Below, piece by piece: positions 8,464-18,661 of a stretch of 64,000 bases of DNA. The DNA comes from Providencia alcalifaciens. GTDB lineage: Bacteria; Pseudomonadota; Gammaproteobacteria; Enterobacterales; Enterobacteriaceae. The DNA lies in NCBI GenBank assembly GCA_025961275.1, contig JAOQNJ010000001.1, positions 207,353-271,352 on the forward strand, read 5' to 3'. The notes under the pieces are model-generated. The model worked only from the letters and a program-made list of their open reading frames with translations. It made no database searches and was not told the DNA's origin. The first letter of the stretch is position 1. Each line of letters opens with the position of its first letter. The position numbers and the translations under genes were made by a program.

Positions 8464-9899
8464 AATTAGTCTCTCATCCACGCTCTCTCTTTCATCAGTT
8501 GCTGTTCTTTTTCGGTATCCCCCTCATTATGTTAGGGGGATTTTCAGTTTATACCCACTATTACAGCGCAAAAAATGCCGCGGATCAGGCATATGATCGA
8601 ACATTACTCGCCTCCGCTCGTATAGTTGCCCAGAGATTGCAAGTGGTAGATAAGCACCTGACTGTGGATGTCCCTTATGTGGTACTCGATAGCTTTGAGC
8701 GCAATGTCCATGACCGATTATTTTATCAAGTTATTGCATCGAATGGTGAAACGATTTCTGGTTATGATGACTTGCCTACCATTCCAACCCACTGGATGCG
8801 TTCTCAAAACTACACCGCGCTCGTCTATTTTTATGATGCTGAATATAAAGAGATGCCTATTCGTGTTGCCGCTTTTTACCAACCGGTTAACGAGGGTGGG
8901 ATGATGGGAATGGTACAAATTCGTGTCGCTGAAACCGCTTCATCACGGCAAGAGTTTGCTCGACAGCTATTAATTGCGTCATTAATGAGCCAAGGTACAG
9001 TGGTCTTTTTAACGCTAGTATTAGCCTATTTACTATTAAGTAACCTTTTAAAACCATTAAAAAAACTATCCTATTTAATGATGAGGCGTTCTGCCAATGA
9101 TTTGACACCTATTCCTAATGTTTTGCCATGGTCAGAGTTATCTCCCTTAGTTGATGCTTTAAATCGTTATATTGAAAGATTAAAACGAATGGTGAAACGC
9201 CAAGAAAGGTTTAGTGCAGATGCTTCTCATCAATTAAAAACACCATTAACGGTATTGAAAACGCAGGTTTCTGTTGCGCTAAATAGTCAAGATGAAGAGC
9301 AACGTAAGCAAAGTTTGTATGCCATCAATAAAACGCTCGACAGTACTATTGTATTGACTGGCCGTTTATTGCAACTTTCACGCTTAAAAGATCACGAAAA
9401 AGAAGCAATACGCCACTATCGAGCGGTGAATTTGGTTGAATTAGCACAACAGGCTTGTTTCAGTCGACTTGGGCAAGCTGAAAGTAAATGTATTGATTTG
9501 GGATATGAAGGACAAGAGCAATCATGGATAAACGGCGAGCCTATTTTACTGTCGGAAATGTGCGCCAACTTGATAGACAACGCAATCAAATATACACCAG
9601 AAAATGGTATGGTGACAGTAAGGGTTGCTATCAGTGCCGATAAACAATACGCAATATTAGAGGTCGAAGATTCAGGCCCCGGCATACCAAATAAAAAAAT
9701 TAATCGTTCTATGGAAGCATTTACTCGTCTAAATAATGCATTAAGTTTAGACGGTTCGGGGCTAGGGCTGACACTCGTGAACGATATTGCCTTGTATCAT
9801 GGTACTGAATTGCAGCTATTAAAAGGTGAAGAACTGGGAGGGTTATTAGTGAGGATAAGGTTTCAAATTAGTGGAGCAACAAGGGCTCTGAATAAGTAA
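8460..9899 (+). CDS. tctE: TctE, sensor histidine kinase
   Basis: Inner-membrane sensor kinase that phosphorylates TctD in response to an extracellular tricarboxylate or related signal. The 479-residue product has a first membrane helix near residues 12-34 and a periplasmic sensor domain of about 130 residues. A second helix near 168-195 leads into a HAMP-like region and the H-box DASHQLKTPL with the phosphorylated His near residue 257. The catalytic domain carries the N box (LIDNAIKYTPENG), G1 (VEDSGPGIP) and G2 (GSGLGLTLV). All motifs are intact. The ATG lies within the tctD stop region (ATGA overlap). Confidence 0.9.
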   Translation: MKLVSHPRSLFHQLLFFFGIPLIMLGGFSVYTHYYSAKNAADQAYDRTLLASARIVAQRLQVVDKHLTVDVPYVVLDSFERNVHDRLFYQVIASNGETISGYDDLPTIPTHWMRSQNYTALVYFYDAEYKEMPIRVAAFYQPVNEGGMMGMVQIRVAETASSRQEFARQLLIASLMSQGTVVFLTLVLAYLLLSNLLKPLKKLSYLMMRRSANDLTPIPNVLPWSELSPLVDALNRYIERLKRMVKRQERFSADASHQLKTPLTVLKTQVSVALNSQDEEQRKQSLYAINKTLDSTIVLTGRLLQLSRLKDHEKEAIRHYRAVNLVELAQQACFSRLGQAESKCIDLGYEGQEQSWINGEPILLSEMCANLIDNAIKYTPENGMVTVRVAISADKQYAILEVEDSGPGIPNKKINRSMEAFTRLNNALSLDGSGLGLTLVNDIALYHGTELQLLKGEELGGLLVRIRFQISGATRALNK

Positions 9900-9952
9900 C
9901 ATTATTCTATATTGATAAGACCTCTGAAGGGAATATTTACTAGGTACCATTG

Positions 9953-9986
9953 ATCTTTGAAGGTCAATTTTTATTCGAATTAAAAG
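9953..9986 (+). repeat. Copy 1 of a 35-base dispersed repeat
   Basis: The stretch from ATCTTTGAAGG to GAATTAAAAG recurs in inverted orientation at 36932-36966 with about 33 of 35 positions matching and one single-base gap. This copy lies between tctE and the DMT transporter gene. No coding potential. It is probably the conserved end of a larger degraded intergenic repeat. Confidence 0.5.
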
Positions 9987-10049
9987 TCTGTACTTTCTAT
10001 ACTTAAGGTAAAAATAAGCAGCAAGGATCAACCGGACTAGATAAACATA

Positions 10050-10067
10050 GCCCCACAAAAATGGGGC
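10050..10067 (-). terminator. Hairpin after the DMT transporter gene
   Basis: GCCCCA at 10050-10055 pairs with TGGGGC at 10062-10067. On the minus strand the stem is followed by TATGTTTATC, a modest T-rich tail. It lies 38 bases past the stop of the leftward DMT gene, so it probably ends that transcript, and perhaps tctDE from the other side. Confidence 0.5.
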
Positions 10068-10104
10068 ATATGGCTTACGACATTGCATTGCTTGAAAACT
10101 AATT

Positions 10105-11040
10105 TTACGGACAGTTATCGTTTAAGTAATCTTTTTCCTGCTTAATTTTTTTTTTGCTTTTAAATAATTCGGTTAGTGGGATACGCAGCTGCTGAGCCAA
10201 CATAACACCAAGTAAAACGATGCCACCACCAATCAGATGATAACTTTTTAATTCTTCTCCTAGCGCGAAAATAGCGATAATTGCGGTAAATACGGGCGCT
10301 AAATTCATAAAGATAGAGGTCGTATTGGCACCTAAACGCATCACACCTTGGATCCACAGCGCAGGTGCTATGATAGAGGCTGCGATACCTGCGAATACAA
10401 CAAGGCCAATATTATGGCTGTTTAGGCTGACATCATCTGCCAGTACAAAGTTCGGTATTAATAAAATCACACCAAAGAAAATTTGTACATACAGTGAGTC
10501 CCAGCTCGACAGTTGAATACCCCAACGTTTTGTTAATACACCGTACAATGCATAAGCTGCTGAGGCGATTAACATTAATAGCTCACCAGTTCCCAATCCC
10601 TGAGATAATAAGCTTCCAGGATTGCCTTGGCTCACCAGCCAAATAAGACCTGTTAGCGATAATAGTGTACCTATCACAATACCGACGGTTGGGATCACCC
10701 TTAAAACGAAGATACTAATCACAACGGTAAGTAATGGAATTAGTGAGTTCATTATACCCATAAAAGTGGCACTAACCGTGTGAGCAGCATAGTAGGCTAA
10801 ACTTTGATAGATCATCATGCCAAGTGCACCCAGGATGGCAAGTTGCCACCAATGTCGTTTCACGATATCCCAGTGCCTTAAGACAGAACGCAGTACAAAA
10901 GGTGTCATAACGATAAGTGCCAGTGCCCAGCGATAAAATGAAATAGCTGCTGGGTCAATCGCGGTTGAAGCCGCTTTGTTAACAATGGCATTTATTGACC
11001 AAAGCAAAACCGCAATAAGCGGGAATAATAGATTTTTCAT
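10105..11040 (-). CDS. EamA/DMT-family transporter
   Basis: Inner-membrane exporter-like protein of the drug/metabolite transporter superfamily, 311 residues with ten hydrophobic segments arranged as two EamA repeats (about 1-135 and 150-285). Family signs include the N-terminal LLWSINAIVNKAAS segment, SFYRWALALIVM in helix 2, and the second-repeat motif NLAPVFTAIIAIFALGEEL near residue 245. It ends in a lysine-rich cytoplasmic tail. Divergent from an AraC-type regulator with only 99 bases between them, a common pairing in which the regulator controls the exporter. The substrate is unknown; amino acids or small metabolites are typical for the family. Confidence 0.85.
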   Translation of the reverse strand: MKNLLFPLIAVLLWSINAIVNKAASTAIDPAAISFYRWALALIVMTPFVLRSVLRHWDIVKRHWWQLAILGALGMMIYQSLAYYAAHTVSATFMGIMNSLIPLLTVVISIFVLRVIPTVGIVIGTLLSLTGLIWLVSQGNPGSLLSQGLGTGELLMLIASAAYALYGVLTKRWGIQLSSWDSLYVQIFFGVILLIPNFVLADDVSLNSHNIGLVVFAGIAASIIAPALWIQGVMRLGANTTSIFMNLAPVFTAIIAIFALGEELKSYHLIGGGIVLLGVMLAQQLRIPLTELFKSKKKIKQEKDYLNDNCP

Positions 11041-11076
11041 TAAAAGCCTTCTCCCTAATGAGTCGCACTAGTATAC

Positions 11077-11137
11077 AGTTGTCAGGTTTTTTAGATATAC
11101 TGATAATCAGACATTAGATAACGGTTTTCAGACAACT
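11077..11137. promoter_or_regulatory. Inverted repeat in the DMT/AraC divergent promoter region
   Basis: AGTTGTCAG at 11077-11085 and CAGACAACT at 11129-11137 are inverted copies matching at eight of nine positions, about five helical turns apart. A further related half-site, ATCAGACA, starts at about 11106. Paired half-sites in a short divergent promoter suggest binding by the neighbouring AraC-type regulator. This is inferred from position only. Confidence 0.4.
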
Positions 11138-11139
11138 TT

Positions 11140-11937
11140 ATGATGAAAGAGCAAAAAGCATCAGGGTGGCGAATTAGTGAATGCAATGTAGTTGAACCTG
11201 CCTTTATTGCTTTGCGCCATGAACAGATTGATACACAGACAGAATATAAGTCTCATGCCCATCCATTTGGGCAATTGTTGTACGTGGTGTGTGGAATTAT
11301 GGAAATGGAAGTGGAGGGGAAGCATTATCTTGCGCCACCTGAGTTTTGTATTTGGATCCCTGCCAATACTCACCATGCAAGCTTTAATAAGCAAAGCGTT
11401 AAATTTCGTATTATCGATTTCGCGCGGAGCTTTAGTGAACAATTAGCACCCCAAGCGTGCGTGATAAAGCTTAGTCCTATTTTTCAAACTATTATGACCG
11501 ATCTTTATCAACGGGGGATTTCAGAGCCACAGACGGATGAAGACAAGCGTTTAGCTAATGTTTTAATCGATCAATTTGCTGTTTCACCTTGCCAAGACAC
11601 CTATCTTCCGACAACGAAGGATAAATTTTTAGCGCCTATTTTAGAAGCACTGCAAAAAGAGCCCGCTGATAACTCAACATTGGCAGAATGGGCAAAACGT
11701 AGTTACACCTCAGAGCGTACATTATCACGCCGTTGCCAGCATGAACTTGGAATGTCTTTTAGTGAATGGCGACAACGCTTACGTTATTTGCATGCTGTTG
11801 CAGCGCTTGAGAAGGGTAAAAGCGTCCATGAAGTTGCATTCGATGTCGGATACAGTTCGGCATCAGCGTTTATCGCAATGTTTCAACAAATATCAGGGGT
11901 AACGCCAGATCGCTTTCGTCTAAAGGAAGATCTGTAG
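11140..11937 (+). CDS. AraC-family transcriptional regulator with cupin sensor domain
   Basis: Transcription factor of 265 residues. The N-terminal half is a cupin-like AraC ligand-binding domain (SHAHPFGQLLYVVCGIMEMEV near residues 38-60, then PPEFCIWIPANTHHA). The C-terminal 100 residues hold two helix-turn-helix motifs: STLAEWAKRSYTSERTLSRR near 180-200 and the second one containing VHEVAFDVGYSSASAFIAMF near 232-252. The latter is the AraC signature. It is divergent from the DMT exporter gene and probably regulates it, in the manner of cupin-AraC regulators that control adjacent exporters. Two adjacent ATG codons occur at the start, and no strong ribosome binding site is visible upstream. 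Confidence 0.88.
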   Translation: MMKEQKASGWRISECNVVEPAFIALRHEQIDTQTEYKSHAHPFGQLLYVVCGIMEMEVEGKHYLAPPEFCIWIPANTHHASFNKQSVKFRIIDFARSFSEQLAPQACVIKLSPIFQTIMTDLYQRGISEPQTDEDKRLANVLIDQFAVSPCQDTYLPTTKDKFLAPILEALQKEPADNSTLAEWAKRSYTSERTLSRRCQHELGMSFSEWRQRLRYLHAVAALEKGKSVHEVAFDVGYSSASAFIAMFQQISGVTPDRFRLKEDL

Positions 11938-12070
11938 TCCAAATAATTCATCAGTGTGTCGCCAAGTCAGGTTAACAAACTAAATGCCTTGAAGTATCAC
12001 AGAGATAAATGAAGATTTAAGCGTTAATAGCGCATAGGCAATAGAGTGGGAACGTGGCAAAATAAGCGAA

Positions 12071-12188
12071 AATACTCGTCATATTTCAAGTTGTCAGTTG
12101 ACTATGCTCACCTAGCCGAGTCACCTAAGGCTCTATGTTTCGCGACTCGCTTTACTTGCCGCTTACATGCATCTTGAATTATTTTGTT
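12071..12188. repeat. Degenerate palindromic intergenic repeat, copy 1
   Basis: The 310-base gap before pdxB holds a roughly 118-base element whose ends are inverted. The left end has ATATTTCAAGTTG and the right end read backwards has ATAATTCAAGATG. Inner parts (GAGTCAC and GAGTCGC) also match weakly. The termini resemble the long palindromic repeats scattered in Yersinia and Photorhabdus intergenic regions, which end in a TTCAAG(A/T)TGC-like sequence next to a CGGGTAT-like flank. A second copy lies at 15421-15569. The rest of the gap (11938-12070) shows nothing recognisable. Confidence 0.5.
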
Positions 12189-12247
12189 TATATATACAGC
12201 AATTTATTCATCTATTTAAGATTGATAATGATATCGAGGCGATTCAA

Positions 12248-13378
12248 GTGAAAATTCTGGTTGATGAAAACATGCCATATGCTCAGCAATTGTTCAGCAA
12301 GTTAGGTGAAGTTAAGGCAGTGCCAGGGCGTCCTGTACCTGAAGCAGAACTCATTGGTGCGGACGCATTAATGGTGCGTTCAATTACAAAAGTTAACTGC
12401 GCATTATTGGGTAATACATCTGTAAAATTTGTGGGCACTGCGACGGCAGGTTTTGATCATGTTGATACAGCATGGCTTGATGAAGTAAATATCGGATTTT
12501 CTTCAGCGCCAGGTTGCAATGCTATCGCGGTAGTTGAATATGTTTTTTCTGCCTTACTGATGTTAGCTGAGCGTGACTGTTTCGACTTACGAGACAAAAC
12601 GGTGGGTATTGTTGGTGTGGGAAATGTCGGTGGGCGCTTAGCTGCTCGACTATCTGCTTGGGGGATTAAAACATTATTATGTGATCCACCACGTGCAGCA
12701 AAAGGTGAAGAAGGAAATTTCTTACCATTAGAAACGCTGTTAGCTGAAGCGGATGTACTGACATTCCATACCCCCCTTAATATGGCAGGTATTGATCAAA
12801 CATTTCATATGATGGATGCATCGCGTCTTGCTAGCTTGCGCGAAGGGACGATTTTAATCAACGCAAGCCGCGGTGAAATTGTTGATAACCAAGCGCTGTT
12901 AAATATATTAAAACAAGGTAAAAAACTGAGTGTTATTTTGGATGTGTGGGAGCCTGAACCCGATTTAGATACGGGATTATTGCAGTATGTTGATATTGGC
13001 ACGCCACACATTGCAGGTTATACCCTAGAAGGAAAAGCGCGTGGAACTACGCAGGTCTATGAAGCATATTGCCAGTTTATAGGTCAACCACAAAGCGTGG
13101 CATTATCATCTTTGCTACCAGCACCCGAAATAAGCGCCATCACTGTTAAGGGAAAATTAACACAAAGTCAGCTCAAAAGGCTGGTTCATCTAGTGTATGA
13201 TGTGCGTCGCGATGATGCGGCACTACGTGAAGTTGCCGCAATACCCGGTGAATTTGACAAATTACGCAAATACTATCAAGAACGTCGTGAATGGTCGTCC
13301 CTCGAAGTGAACTGTGATGACGAACAAGTGGCTGCTCAGCTGAATTCACTGGGTTTTAATGCACATTTAGTTAAATGA
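12248..13378 (+). CDS. pdxB: PdxB, erythronate-4-phosphate dehydrogenase
   Basis: Oxidises 4-phosphoerythronate to 2-oxo-3-hydroxy-4-phosphobutanoate, the second step of pyridoxal 5'-phosphate synthesis. The start is the GTG at 12248, giving [11 protein letters not shown] at the N-terminus as in E. coli. A GAGG at 12236-12239 sits eight bases upstream, whereas a longer in-frame extension upstream lacks similarity and overlaps a repeat. The product is 376 residues (378 in E. coli). The D-2-hydroxyacid dehydrogenase NAD motif GVGNVGG lies near residue 123. The catalytic Arg ([10 protein letters not shown]), Glu (WEPEP) and His (TPHIAGYT) are in order, followed by the PdxB-specific C-terminal dimerisation domain. 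Upstream of usg, as in E. coli. Confidence 0.96.
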   Translation: MKILVDENMPYAQQLFSKLGEVKAVPGRPVPEAELIGADALMVRSITKVNCALLGNTSVKFVGTATAGFDHVDTAWLDEVNIGFSSAPGCNAIAVVEYVFSALLMLAERDCFDLRDKTVGIVGVGNVGGRLAARLSAWGIKTLLCDPPRAAKGEEGNFLPLETLLAEADVLTFHTPLNMAGIDQTFHMMDASRLASLREGTILINASRGEIVDNQALLNILKQGKKLSVILDVWEPEPDLDTGLLQYVDIGTPHIAGYTLEGKARGTTQVYEAYCQFIGQPQSVALSSLLPAPEISAITVKGKLTQSQLKRLVHLVYDVRRDDAALREVAAIPGEFDKLRKYYQERREWSSLEVNCDDEQVAAQLNSLGFNAHLVK

Positions 13379-13578
13379 TCTTAGATGGGTTTAGAACCAC
13401 AATAATCTGAGTTACATGTAGGCGATAATCGATACTGTTTCGATGGAAAAACTGGCAGGTACAGCGGATCCTGTAAGTGGAGTTAAAGATTTTGCCTGCG
13501 TGCGACGCCAACGGACAATCTAGTCTTTATGGCGAACGAATAATCTCATTTAATCGTTTATTTTTTGGAGAAACAGCA

Positions 13579-14589
13579 ATGACTGAAGGTTGGAATATTG
13601 CGTTATTAGGCGCAACCGGTTCTGTCGGTGAAGCGATTTTAGCACTATTGCATGAACGCGAATTCCCTGTTGGTGAATTGTACCTATTAGCTAGTGAGCG
13701 AACTGCAGGGGAGAGCATTCGTTTTGATGGTAAAAGTTATCAGGTGCAAAATGCGGTCGATTTTGACTGGTCACAAGCGCAAATTGCTTTTTTTGCTGCC
13801 GGTGAAGAAGCGAGTCTACAATACGCTGAACAAGCCGCACAAGATGGCTGTATTGTGATTGATAGTAGCGGTGTATTTGCCCTTGATCCTGACGTACCGT
13901 TGGTCGTGCCCGCTGTTAACGCACATGTTTTAGCGGATTACCGTAATCGTAATATTATTGCGTTAGCAGACAGCTATGTAAGCCAGTTACTCAGTGCGAC
14001 TAAACCCTTAGTTGATGCGGCGGGATTAGGTCGTATCACGTTGACCAATATGTTATCTGTTTCTGCTCATGGTAAAGCCGCAGTCGATGAATTGGCTGGG
14101 CAAAGTGCACGTTTACTTAATGGGATCCCCGCTGAGGAAGGGCGCTTTAGCAAGCAATTAGCGTTTAATATGCTACCTATGTTGGCAAATATTGAAGGGG
14201 CAGTGCAACAAGAGCGCCGTTTAGTCGAGCAAGTTCGTAAAATTTTACAAGATGAAGGCTTGCCTGTTGCAGTCAGTTTTATTCAGTCGCCAGTATTTTA
14301 TGGTAACGCACAAGTGGTTTACCTCGAAACATTACGTCCAATTGGCGCAGAAGAAGCGCGCGATGAACTTGAACGTAGTGATGATATTCGGGTCTCAGAA
14401 GAGGGTGATTATCCGACTCAGGTCACTGATGCATCGGGGAATGATTATTTGAGCATCGGTTGTATTCGCAATGATTATGGAATTCCTGAAATTTTACAGT
14501 TTTGGTCAGTCGCCGATAATGTGCGCTTCGGTGGTGCATTGATGGCAGTTGAAACGGCTGAAAAACTCGCTCAGGAGCTGTTCTACTGA
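13579..14589 (+). CDS. usg: Usg, semialdehyde dehydrogenase-like protein
   Basis: Member of the aspartate-semialdehyde dehydrogenase fold family with no established activity. The start is the ATG at 13579 ([18 protein letters not shown]), preceded by GGAG at 13567-13570. An in-frame upstream extension is unsupported. The 336-residue length matches E. coli Usg (337). The N-terminal NADP motif GATGSVGE is intact. However, the segment that in true dehydrogenases holds the catalytic cysteine (NCSTIQ-like) reads ADSYVSQ near residue 135, so the nucleophile is missing, as in the E. coli protein. Its stop overlaps the truA start by one base (TGATG), so it is probably co-translated with truA. Confidence 0.93.
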   Translation: MTEGWNIALLGATGSVGEAILALLHEREFPVGELYLLASERTAGESIRFDGKSYQVQNAVDFDWSQAQIAFFAAGEEASLQYAEQAAQDGCIVIDSSGVFALDPDVPLVVPAVNAHVLADYRNRNIIALADSYVSQLLSATKPLVDAAGLGRITLTNMLSVSAHGKAAVDELAGQSARLLNGIPAEEGRFSKQLAFNMLPMLANIEGAVQQERRLVEQVRKILQDEGLPVAVSFIQSPVFYGNAQVVYLETLRPIGAEEARDELERSDDIRVSEEGDYPTQVTDASGNDYLSIGCIRNDYGIPEILQFWSVADNVRFGGALMAVETAEKLAQELFY

Positions 14590-15404
14590 TGTCTGAGTCA
14601 ACACAGTTGTCTCGCATTGCGTTAGGCATCGAATATAACGGTAGTCGTTATTACGGTTGGCAGCGCCAACTGGAAGTTAAAAGTGTTCAAGGCTGTCTTG
14701 AAGAAGCCTTATCGAAAGTTGCCAATCATCCAGTTAGTGTATTTTGTGCAGGTCGTACAGATGCGGGTGTGCATGCTACAGGACAAGTCGTACATTTTGA
14801 AACGTCTGTTACACGTAAAGAAGCTGCTTGGACAATGGGGGTCAACACTCATCTACCTGCGGATATTGCAGTACGTTGGTGTCAGCCTGTCGACGATGAA
14901 TTTCACGCAAGGTTCAGCGCAACAGCGCGCCGTTATCGCTATGTGATTTTTAATCATCGTTACCGTCCAGCAATATTGTCAAATGGAGTGACGCATTTTC
15001 ACTATCCACTTGATGAAAAAAGAATGCATGAAGCGGCTCAAGCTCTGCTGGGGGAAAATGATTTCACCTCATTCAGAGCCGTCCAATGCCAGTCTCGGAC
15101 ACCATGGCGTAATGTAATGCATGTACAAGTTACACGCCATGGGAACTACGTTGTCGTGGATATTAAAGCGAACGCATTTGTTCACCATATGGTTAGAAAT
15201 ATTGTTGGAAGCTTGTTGGAAATTGGTTGTGGTAATCAGGACATCAATTGGATGGCGCAGTTACTGGTGCTAAAAGACAGAACAAAAGCAGCAGCAACGG
15301 CCAAAGCTGATGGGTTGTATTTGGTAGGGGTTGATTATCCTGAGAAATTTGCATTACCTTCCAATGTGATGGGACCAGTATTTTTAGCCGATGAACTGTT
15401 CTAA
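14589..15404 (+). CDS. truA: TruA, tRNA pseudouridine(38-40) synthase
   Basis: Isomerises uridines 38, 39 and 40 in the tRNA anticodon stem-loop to pseudouridine. The 271-residue length is standard. The catalytic Asp lies in [18 protein letters not shown] near residue 60, and the conserved [14 protein letters not shown] and [19 protein letters not shown] motifs follow. It is coupled to usg by a one-base stop/start overlap, as in other enterics. A degenerate palindromic repeat fills the gap to dedA. Confidence 0.97.
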   Translation: MSESTQLSRIALGIEYNGSRYYGWQRQLEVKSVQGCLEEALSKVANHPVSVFCAGRTDAGVHATGQVVHFETSVTRKEAAWTMGVNTHLPADIAVRWCQPVDDEFHARFSATARRYRYVIFNHRYRPAILSNGVTHFHYPLDEKRMHEAAQALLGENDFTSFRAVQCQSRTPWRNVMHVQVTRHGNYVVVDIKANAFVHHMVRNIVGSLLEIGCGNQDINWMAQLLVLKDRTKAAATAKADGLYLVGVDYPEKFALPSNVMGPVFLADELF

Positions 15405-15420
15405 ATCATATTTTATAGAC

Positions 15421-15569
15421 ACAAAATAATTCAAGTAATATATAAGTGGCATGTGAAGGCATCACGATAAAATTCCCCTAGAACGATGGTCATAGGGTGA
15501 TTTGAGTCGCTTGGTAGGCAATTTTAGGTGCAACACATACCATGTAGCTTGGAAAAATAACGGGTATGG
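15421..15569. repeat. Degenerate palindromic intergenic repeat, copy 2
   Basis: This 149-base stretch begins ACAAAATAATTCAAG, identical over fifteen bases to the inverted right end of the copy at 12071-12188. It ends in a region (GTAGCTTGGAAAAATAACGGGTAT) resembling the other end of that copy. The interior (TAAGTGGCATGTGAAGG) is also weakly similar. It fills most of the truA-dedA gap and carries no credible reading frame. Confidence 0.45.
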
Positions 15570-15599
15570 GAATGGACGCCATTAATAACGAGGATTTTT

Positions 15600-16286
15600 A
15601 TGGAGTTTATCAGTTTTATTATCGATTTTATTTTGCATATCGATGTCCATCTGGCTGAATTAGTTGCTGAGTATGGTAATTGGGTATACGGCATTTTATT
15701 TCTGATCTTGTTTTGTGAAACTGGGCTGGTGGTCACACCATTCTTACCTGGTGATTCACTATTATTTGTCGCGGGCGCAATTTCCGCATTAGAGACTAAC
15801 AATCTAAATGTCCATTTAATGGTTGCTTTAATGATTACGGCAGCCATTATTGGTGATGCAGTAAATTACACGATTGGCCGTATTTTTGGTGAAAAGCTGT
15901 TTAAAAACCCTGATTCGAAGATTTTTCGCCGTTCTTACTTAGACAAAACGCATGTTTTTTATGAAAAACATGGTGGTAAGGCGATTATTCTTGCGCGTTT
16001 TGTGCCGATTGTCAGAACGTTTGCACCATTCGTTGCAGGAATGGGTAAAATGTCTTATCGTCATTTCGCCTTTTATAATGTCGCAGGGGCGTTATTATGG
16101 GTACTATCATTTACCTATGCGGGTTATCTGTTTGGTGATTTACCTGTCGTACAAGAGAATTTGAAATTATTGATTGTAGGAATTATCTTTGTTTCAATTC
16201 TTCCGGGGGTGATTGAAATTATTCGTCATCGCCGTGCAGCAGCCAAAGAAAAAAGAATTGCTGTACAAAAAAGTGATAATCAATAA
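15600..16286 (+). CDS. dedA: DedA, DedA-family membrane protein
   Basis: Polytopic inner-membrane protein of the DedA/SNARE-associated family, 228 residues (219 in E. coli). Such proteins are linked to envelope homeostasis, proton motive force and lipid carrier translocation. The conserved features are the first re-entrant segment [20 protein letters not shown] near residues 38-57 with its acidic residue, and the second [18 protein letters not shown] near 136-153 with the essential arginine. A basic C-terminal tail follows. GAGG lies ten bases before the ATG. Placed between truA and accD as in E. coli. Confidence 0.93.
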   Translation: MEFISFIIDFILHIDVHLAELVAEYGNWVYGILFLILFCETGLVVTPFLPGDSLLFVAGAISALETNNLNVHLMVALMITAAIIGDAVNYTIGRIFGEKLFKNPDSKIFRRSYLDKTHVFYEKHGGKAIILARFVPIVRTFAPFVAGMGKMSYRHFAFYNVAGALLWVLSFTYAGYLFGDLPVVQENLKLLIVGIIFVSILPGVIEIIRHRRAAAKEKRIAVQKSDNQ

Positions 16287-16390
16287 CGGATTTAAAAGTT
16301 TTTATCCACAGTGGGATATCATTGTGGTTTAATGGCACAAAATTACATACTGGTGCTAACCAGAAATCAATCAGACGAAAAGGTCCATTA

Positions 16391-17374
16391 ATGAGCTGGA
16401 TTGAAAAAATATTAAAGAAAGGTAACTTGAGCCAATCACATAAAGCCAATGTACCAGAAGGTGTTTGGACTAAATGTGATAGTTGTGGACAAGTGCTGTA
16501 TGGAGCTGAATTAGAGCGCAACTTATCAGTTTGCCCTAAATGTGATCATCACATGCGTATTCATGCACGCCAACGTCTTGATACCTTCCTTGATGAAAAC
16601 TCTACTACAGAATTAGGTAGTGAACTTGAACCAAAAGATATTCTCAAGTTCAAAGATTCAAAAAAATACAAGGATAGAATTTCCGCAGCTCAAAAAGAGA
16701 CTGGCGAAAAAGACGCTATTGTTGTCATGAAAGGCACTTTAAAAGGTATGCCAATCGTTGCTGCCTCATTTGAATTCGCTTTTATGGGCGGCTCTATGGC
16801 ATCCGTTGTGGGTGCACGCTTTGTTCGCGCTGTTGAACAGGCGTTGGAAGATAACTGCCCACTAGTTTGTTTTTCATCAAGTGGTGGTGCGCGTATGCAA
16901 GAAGCACTTTTATCATTGATGCAAATGGCGAAAACCAGTGCAGCCCTTGCTAAATTGCAAGAGCGTGGCCTGCCTTACATCTCGGTCCTGACTGATCCAA
17001 CCATGGGCGGTGTTTCTGCGAGTCTAGCTATGCTGGGTGATATCAACGTTGCCGAGCCAAAAGCATTAATCGGCTTTGCAGGCCCTCGCGTTATTGAACA
17101 AACAGTACGTGAGAAGCTGCCGCACGGGTTCCAGCGCAGTGAATTTCTGCTAGAAAAAGGCGCTATCGACATGATTATTCGTCGTCCAGATATGCGTAAT
17201 AAGTTGGCTGATATACTAGCAATGCTCATGAACAAACCAAGTTTCAATACGGCAGAACTAACGGCTGTAGATGGGGATGAGGAAGTGATAATCGATATCG
17301 TTGAAAACGATGTCGTAATCGGTTCTCCTGAGCAAGAAAAGGATTCAGCTAAGTATAAAAAAGATAATGAATAA
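16391..17374 (+). CDS. accD: AccD, acetyl-CoA carboxylase carboxyltransferase subunit beta
   Basis: Beta subunit of the carboxyltransferase that, with AccA, moves CO2 from biotin to acetyl-CoA to form malonyl-CoA for FabB and the other condensing enzymes. The start is the ATG at 16391 (MSWIEKIL, the family N-terminus) with AAGG upstream; an in-frame extension upstream has no similarity. The product is 327 residues. A four-cysteine zinc ribbon (CDSC and CPKC) lies near residues 32-54. The crotonase-like core carries [16 protein letters not shown] and [20 protein letters not shown]. The final eight bases overlap folC, in the same arrangement as E. coli. Confidence 0.97.
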   Translation: MSWIEKILKKGNLSQSHKANVPEGVWTKCDSCGQVLYGAELERNLSVCPKCDHHMRIHARQRLDTFLDENSTTELGSELEPKDILKFKDSKKYKDRISAAQKETGEKDAIVVMKGTLKGMPIVAASFEFAFMGGSMASVVGARFVRAVEQALEDNCPLVCFSSSGGARMQEALLSLMQMAKTSAALAKLQERGLPYISVLTDPTMGGVSASLAMLGDINVAEPKALIGFAGPRVIEQTVREKLPHGFQRSEFLLEKGAIDMIIRRPDMRNKLADILAMLMNKPSFNTAELTAVDGDEEVIIDIVENDVVIGSPEQEKDSAKYKKDNE

Positions 17375-18656
17375 TCAATTGATAATCCCTAATGCTGAGT
17401 CTCCTTTGGAGACTTGGCTTTCTTATCTTACAGACTTACATAGCCAAAATATTGATATGGGGCTTGAGCGAGTCGGGTTAGTTGCTCGCCAAATGGGTTT
17501 GACGCAACCTGCGCCTAAAGTGATTACAGTAACAGGGACTAACGGTAAAGGGACGACTTGTCATACACTTGAATCTATTTTGATGGCTGCGGGCCTAAAA
17601 GTCGGTGTATACAGTTCTCCACACCTTATTCGTTATACTGAGCGTGTGCGTATTCAAGGCCAAGAACTGACTGAATCGGATTTCTGTAAAGTATTTGCAG
17701 ATATTGAAGCTGAGCGCGGTGATGCCTCATTAACCTACTTTGAATATGGCACTCTTGCTGCATTGAAGCTATTTAAGCAATCTGCGCTAGATGTTGTGAT
17801 ACTTGAAGTTGGATTAGGTGGTCGTTTAGATGCAACTAATGTGGTTGATGCTGATGTAACAGCAATTACCAGCATTGCTCTCGACCACACGGATTGGCTT
17901 GGATCAGATAGAGAACATATTGGTTATGAAAAGGCAGGGATATTCCGTGGCGGCAGGTATGGCGTCGTTGGTGAGCCTGATATGCCTGAATCAATTGGGC
18001 AATATGCAGAGAAAATAGGTACTTTACTGTTTCGTCGTGATAAAAATTGGTCCTTTACGCTGCAAGAGGATAGCTGGTCTTGGCAAAGTGACAAATACCA
18101 ATGGCATAACTTGCCGCTGCCTAATGTTCCTCTGGCAAATGCGGCGACTGCGTTGGGGGTTATTTGCTGTTTAAAAGCGATTGATGCTCAATTGGCCAGC
18201 AAAATTACAGACCAAGCAGTATACAATGGTTTGAAATCAGCACAGCTACCCGGGCGTTTTCAAATTATCGGTGAGAAACCATTAATGATTTTGGATGTGG
18301 CACACAACCCACATGCTGCAGGTTATCTTGTCACTCGTTTAGCACAATTGCCTTTCATTGACGGTCGTCGTATTCGTGCTGTTGTGGGAATGCTGAGTGA
18401 TAAAGATATTCAAGGTACATTGACTTGCTTGTCTGAGTTAGTGACTGACTGGTATGTCGCGCCATTGAATGAGTTTCGAGGCGCGACTGCATCGCAATTG
18501 AGTCAGTATTTGGTTTCACCTCATGTGTTCGACTCTGTGGACACTGCATGGCAACAGGCTTGCCTTGATGCAACAGACCAAGATGTCATTATAGTTTGCG
18601 GCTCGTTCCATACTGTCGCACATGTGATGATGTTGTTAGAACAAATAAAAGGATAG
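17367..18656 (+). CDS. folC: FolC, dihydrofolate synthase / folylpolyglutamate synthase
   Basis: Bifunctional ATP-dependent Mur-ligase-fold enzyme that adds the first glutamate to dihydropteroate and then extends the polyglutamate tail of folates. The product is 429 residues. The P-loop [13 protein letters not shown] lies near residues 55-67. The [13 protein letters not shown] motif lies near 147-160 and is followed by [11 protein letters not shown]. The ligand-binding [14 protein letters not shown] lies near 311 in the C-terminal domain. The start overlaps the end of accD by eight bases and the stop is five bases from dedD, so accD-folC-dedD look like one transcription unit. Confidence 0.96.
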   Translation: MNNQLIIPNAESPLETWLSYLTDLHSQNIDMGLERVGLVARQMGLTQPAPKVITVTGTNGKGTTCHTLESILMAAGLKVGVYSSPHLIRYTERVRIQGQELTESDFCKVFADIEAERGDASLTYFEYGTLAALKLFKQSALDVVILEVGLGGRLDATNVVDADVTAITSIALDHTDWLGSDREHIGYEKAGIFRGGRYGVVGEPDMPESIGQYAEKIGTLLFRRDKNWSFTLQEDSWSWQSDKYQWHNLPLPNVPLANAATALGVICCLKAIDAQLASKITDQAVYNGLKSAQLPGRFQIIGEKPLMILDVAHNPHAAGYLVTRLAQLPFIDGRRIRAVVGMLSDKDIQGTLTCLSELVTDWYVAPLNEFRGATASQLSQYLVSPHVFDSVDTAWQQACLDATDQDVIIVCGSFHTVAHVMMLLEQIKG

Positions 18657-18661
18657 AGTCG

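Noticed and set aside
12167..12247. N-terminal extension of PdxB
   Set aside because: The extra residues have no counterpart in the family and overlap a palindromic repeat. The GTG at 12248 has a proper ribosome binding site and the conserved N-terminus.
13477..13578. N-terminal extension of Usg
   Set aside because: The ATG at 13579 has GGAG upstream and begins the conserved protein; upstream residues are unrelated.
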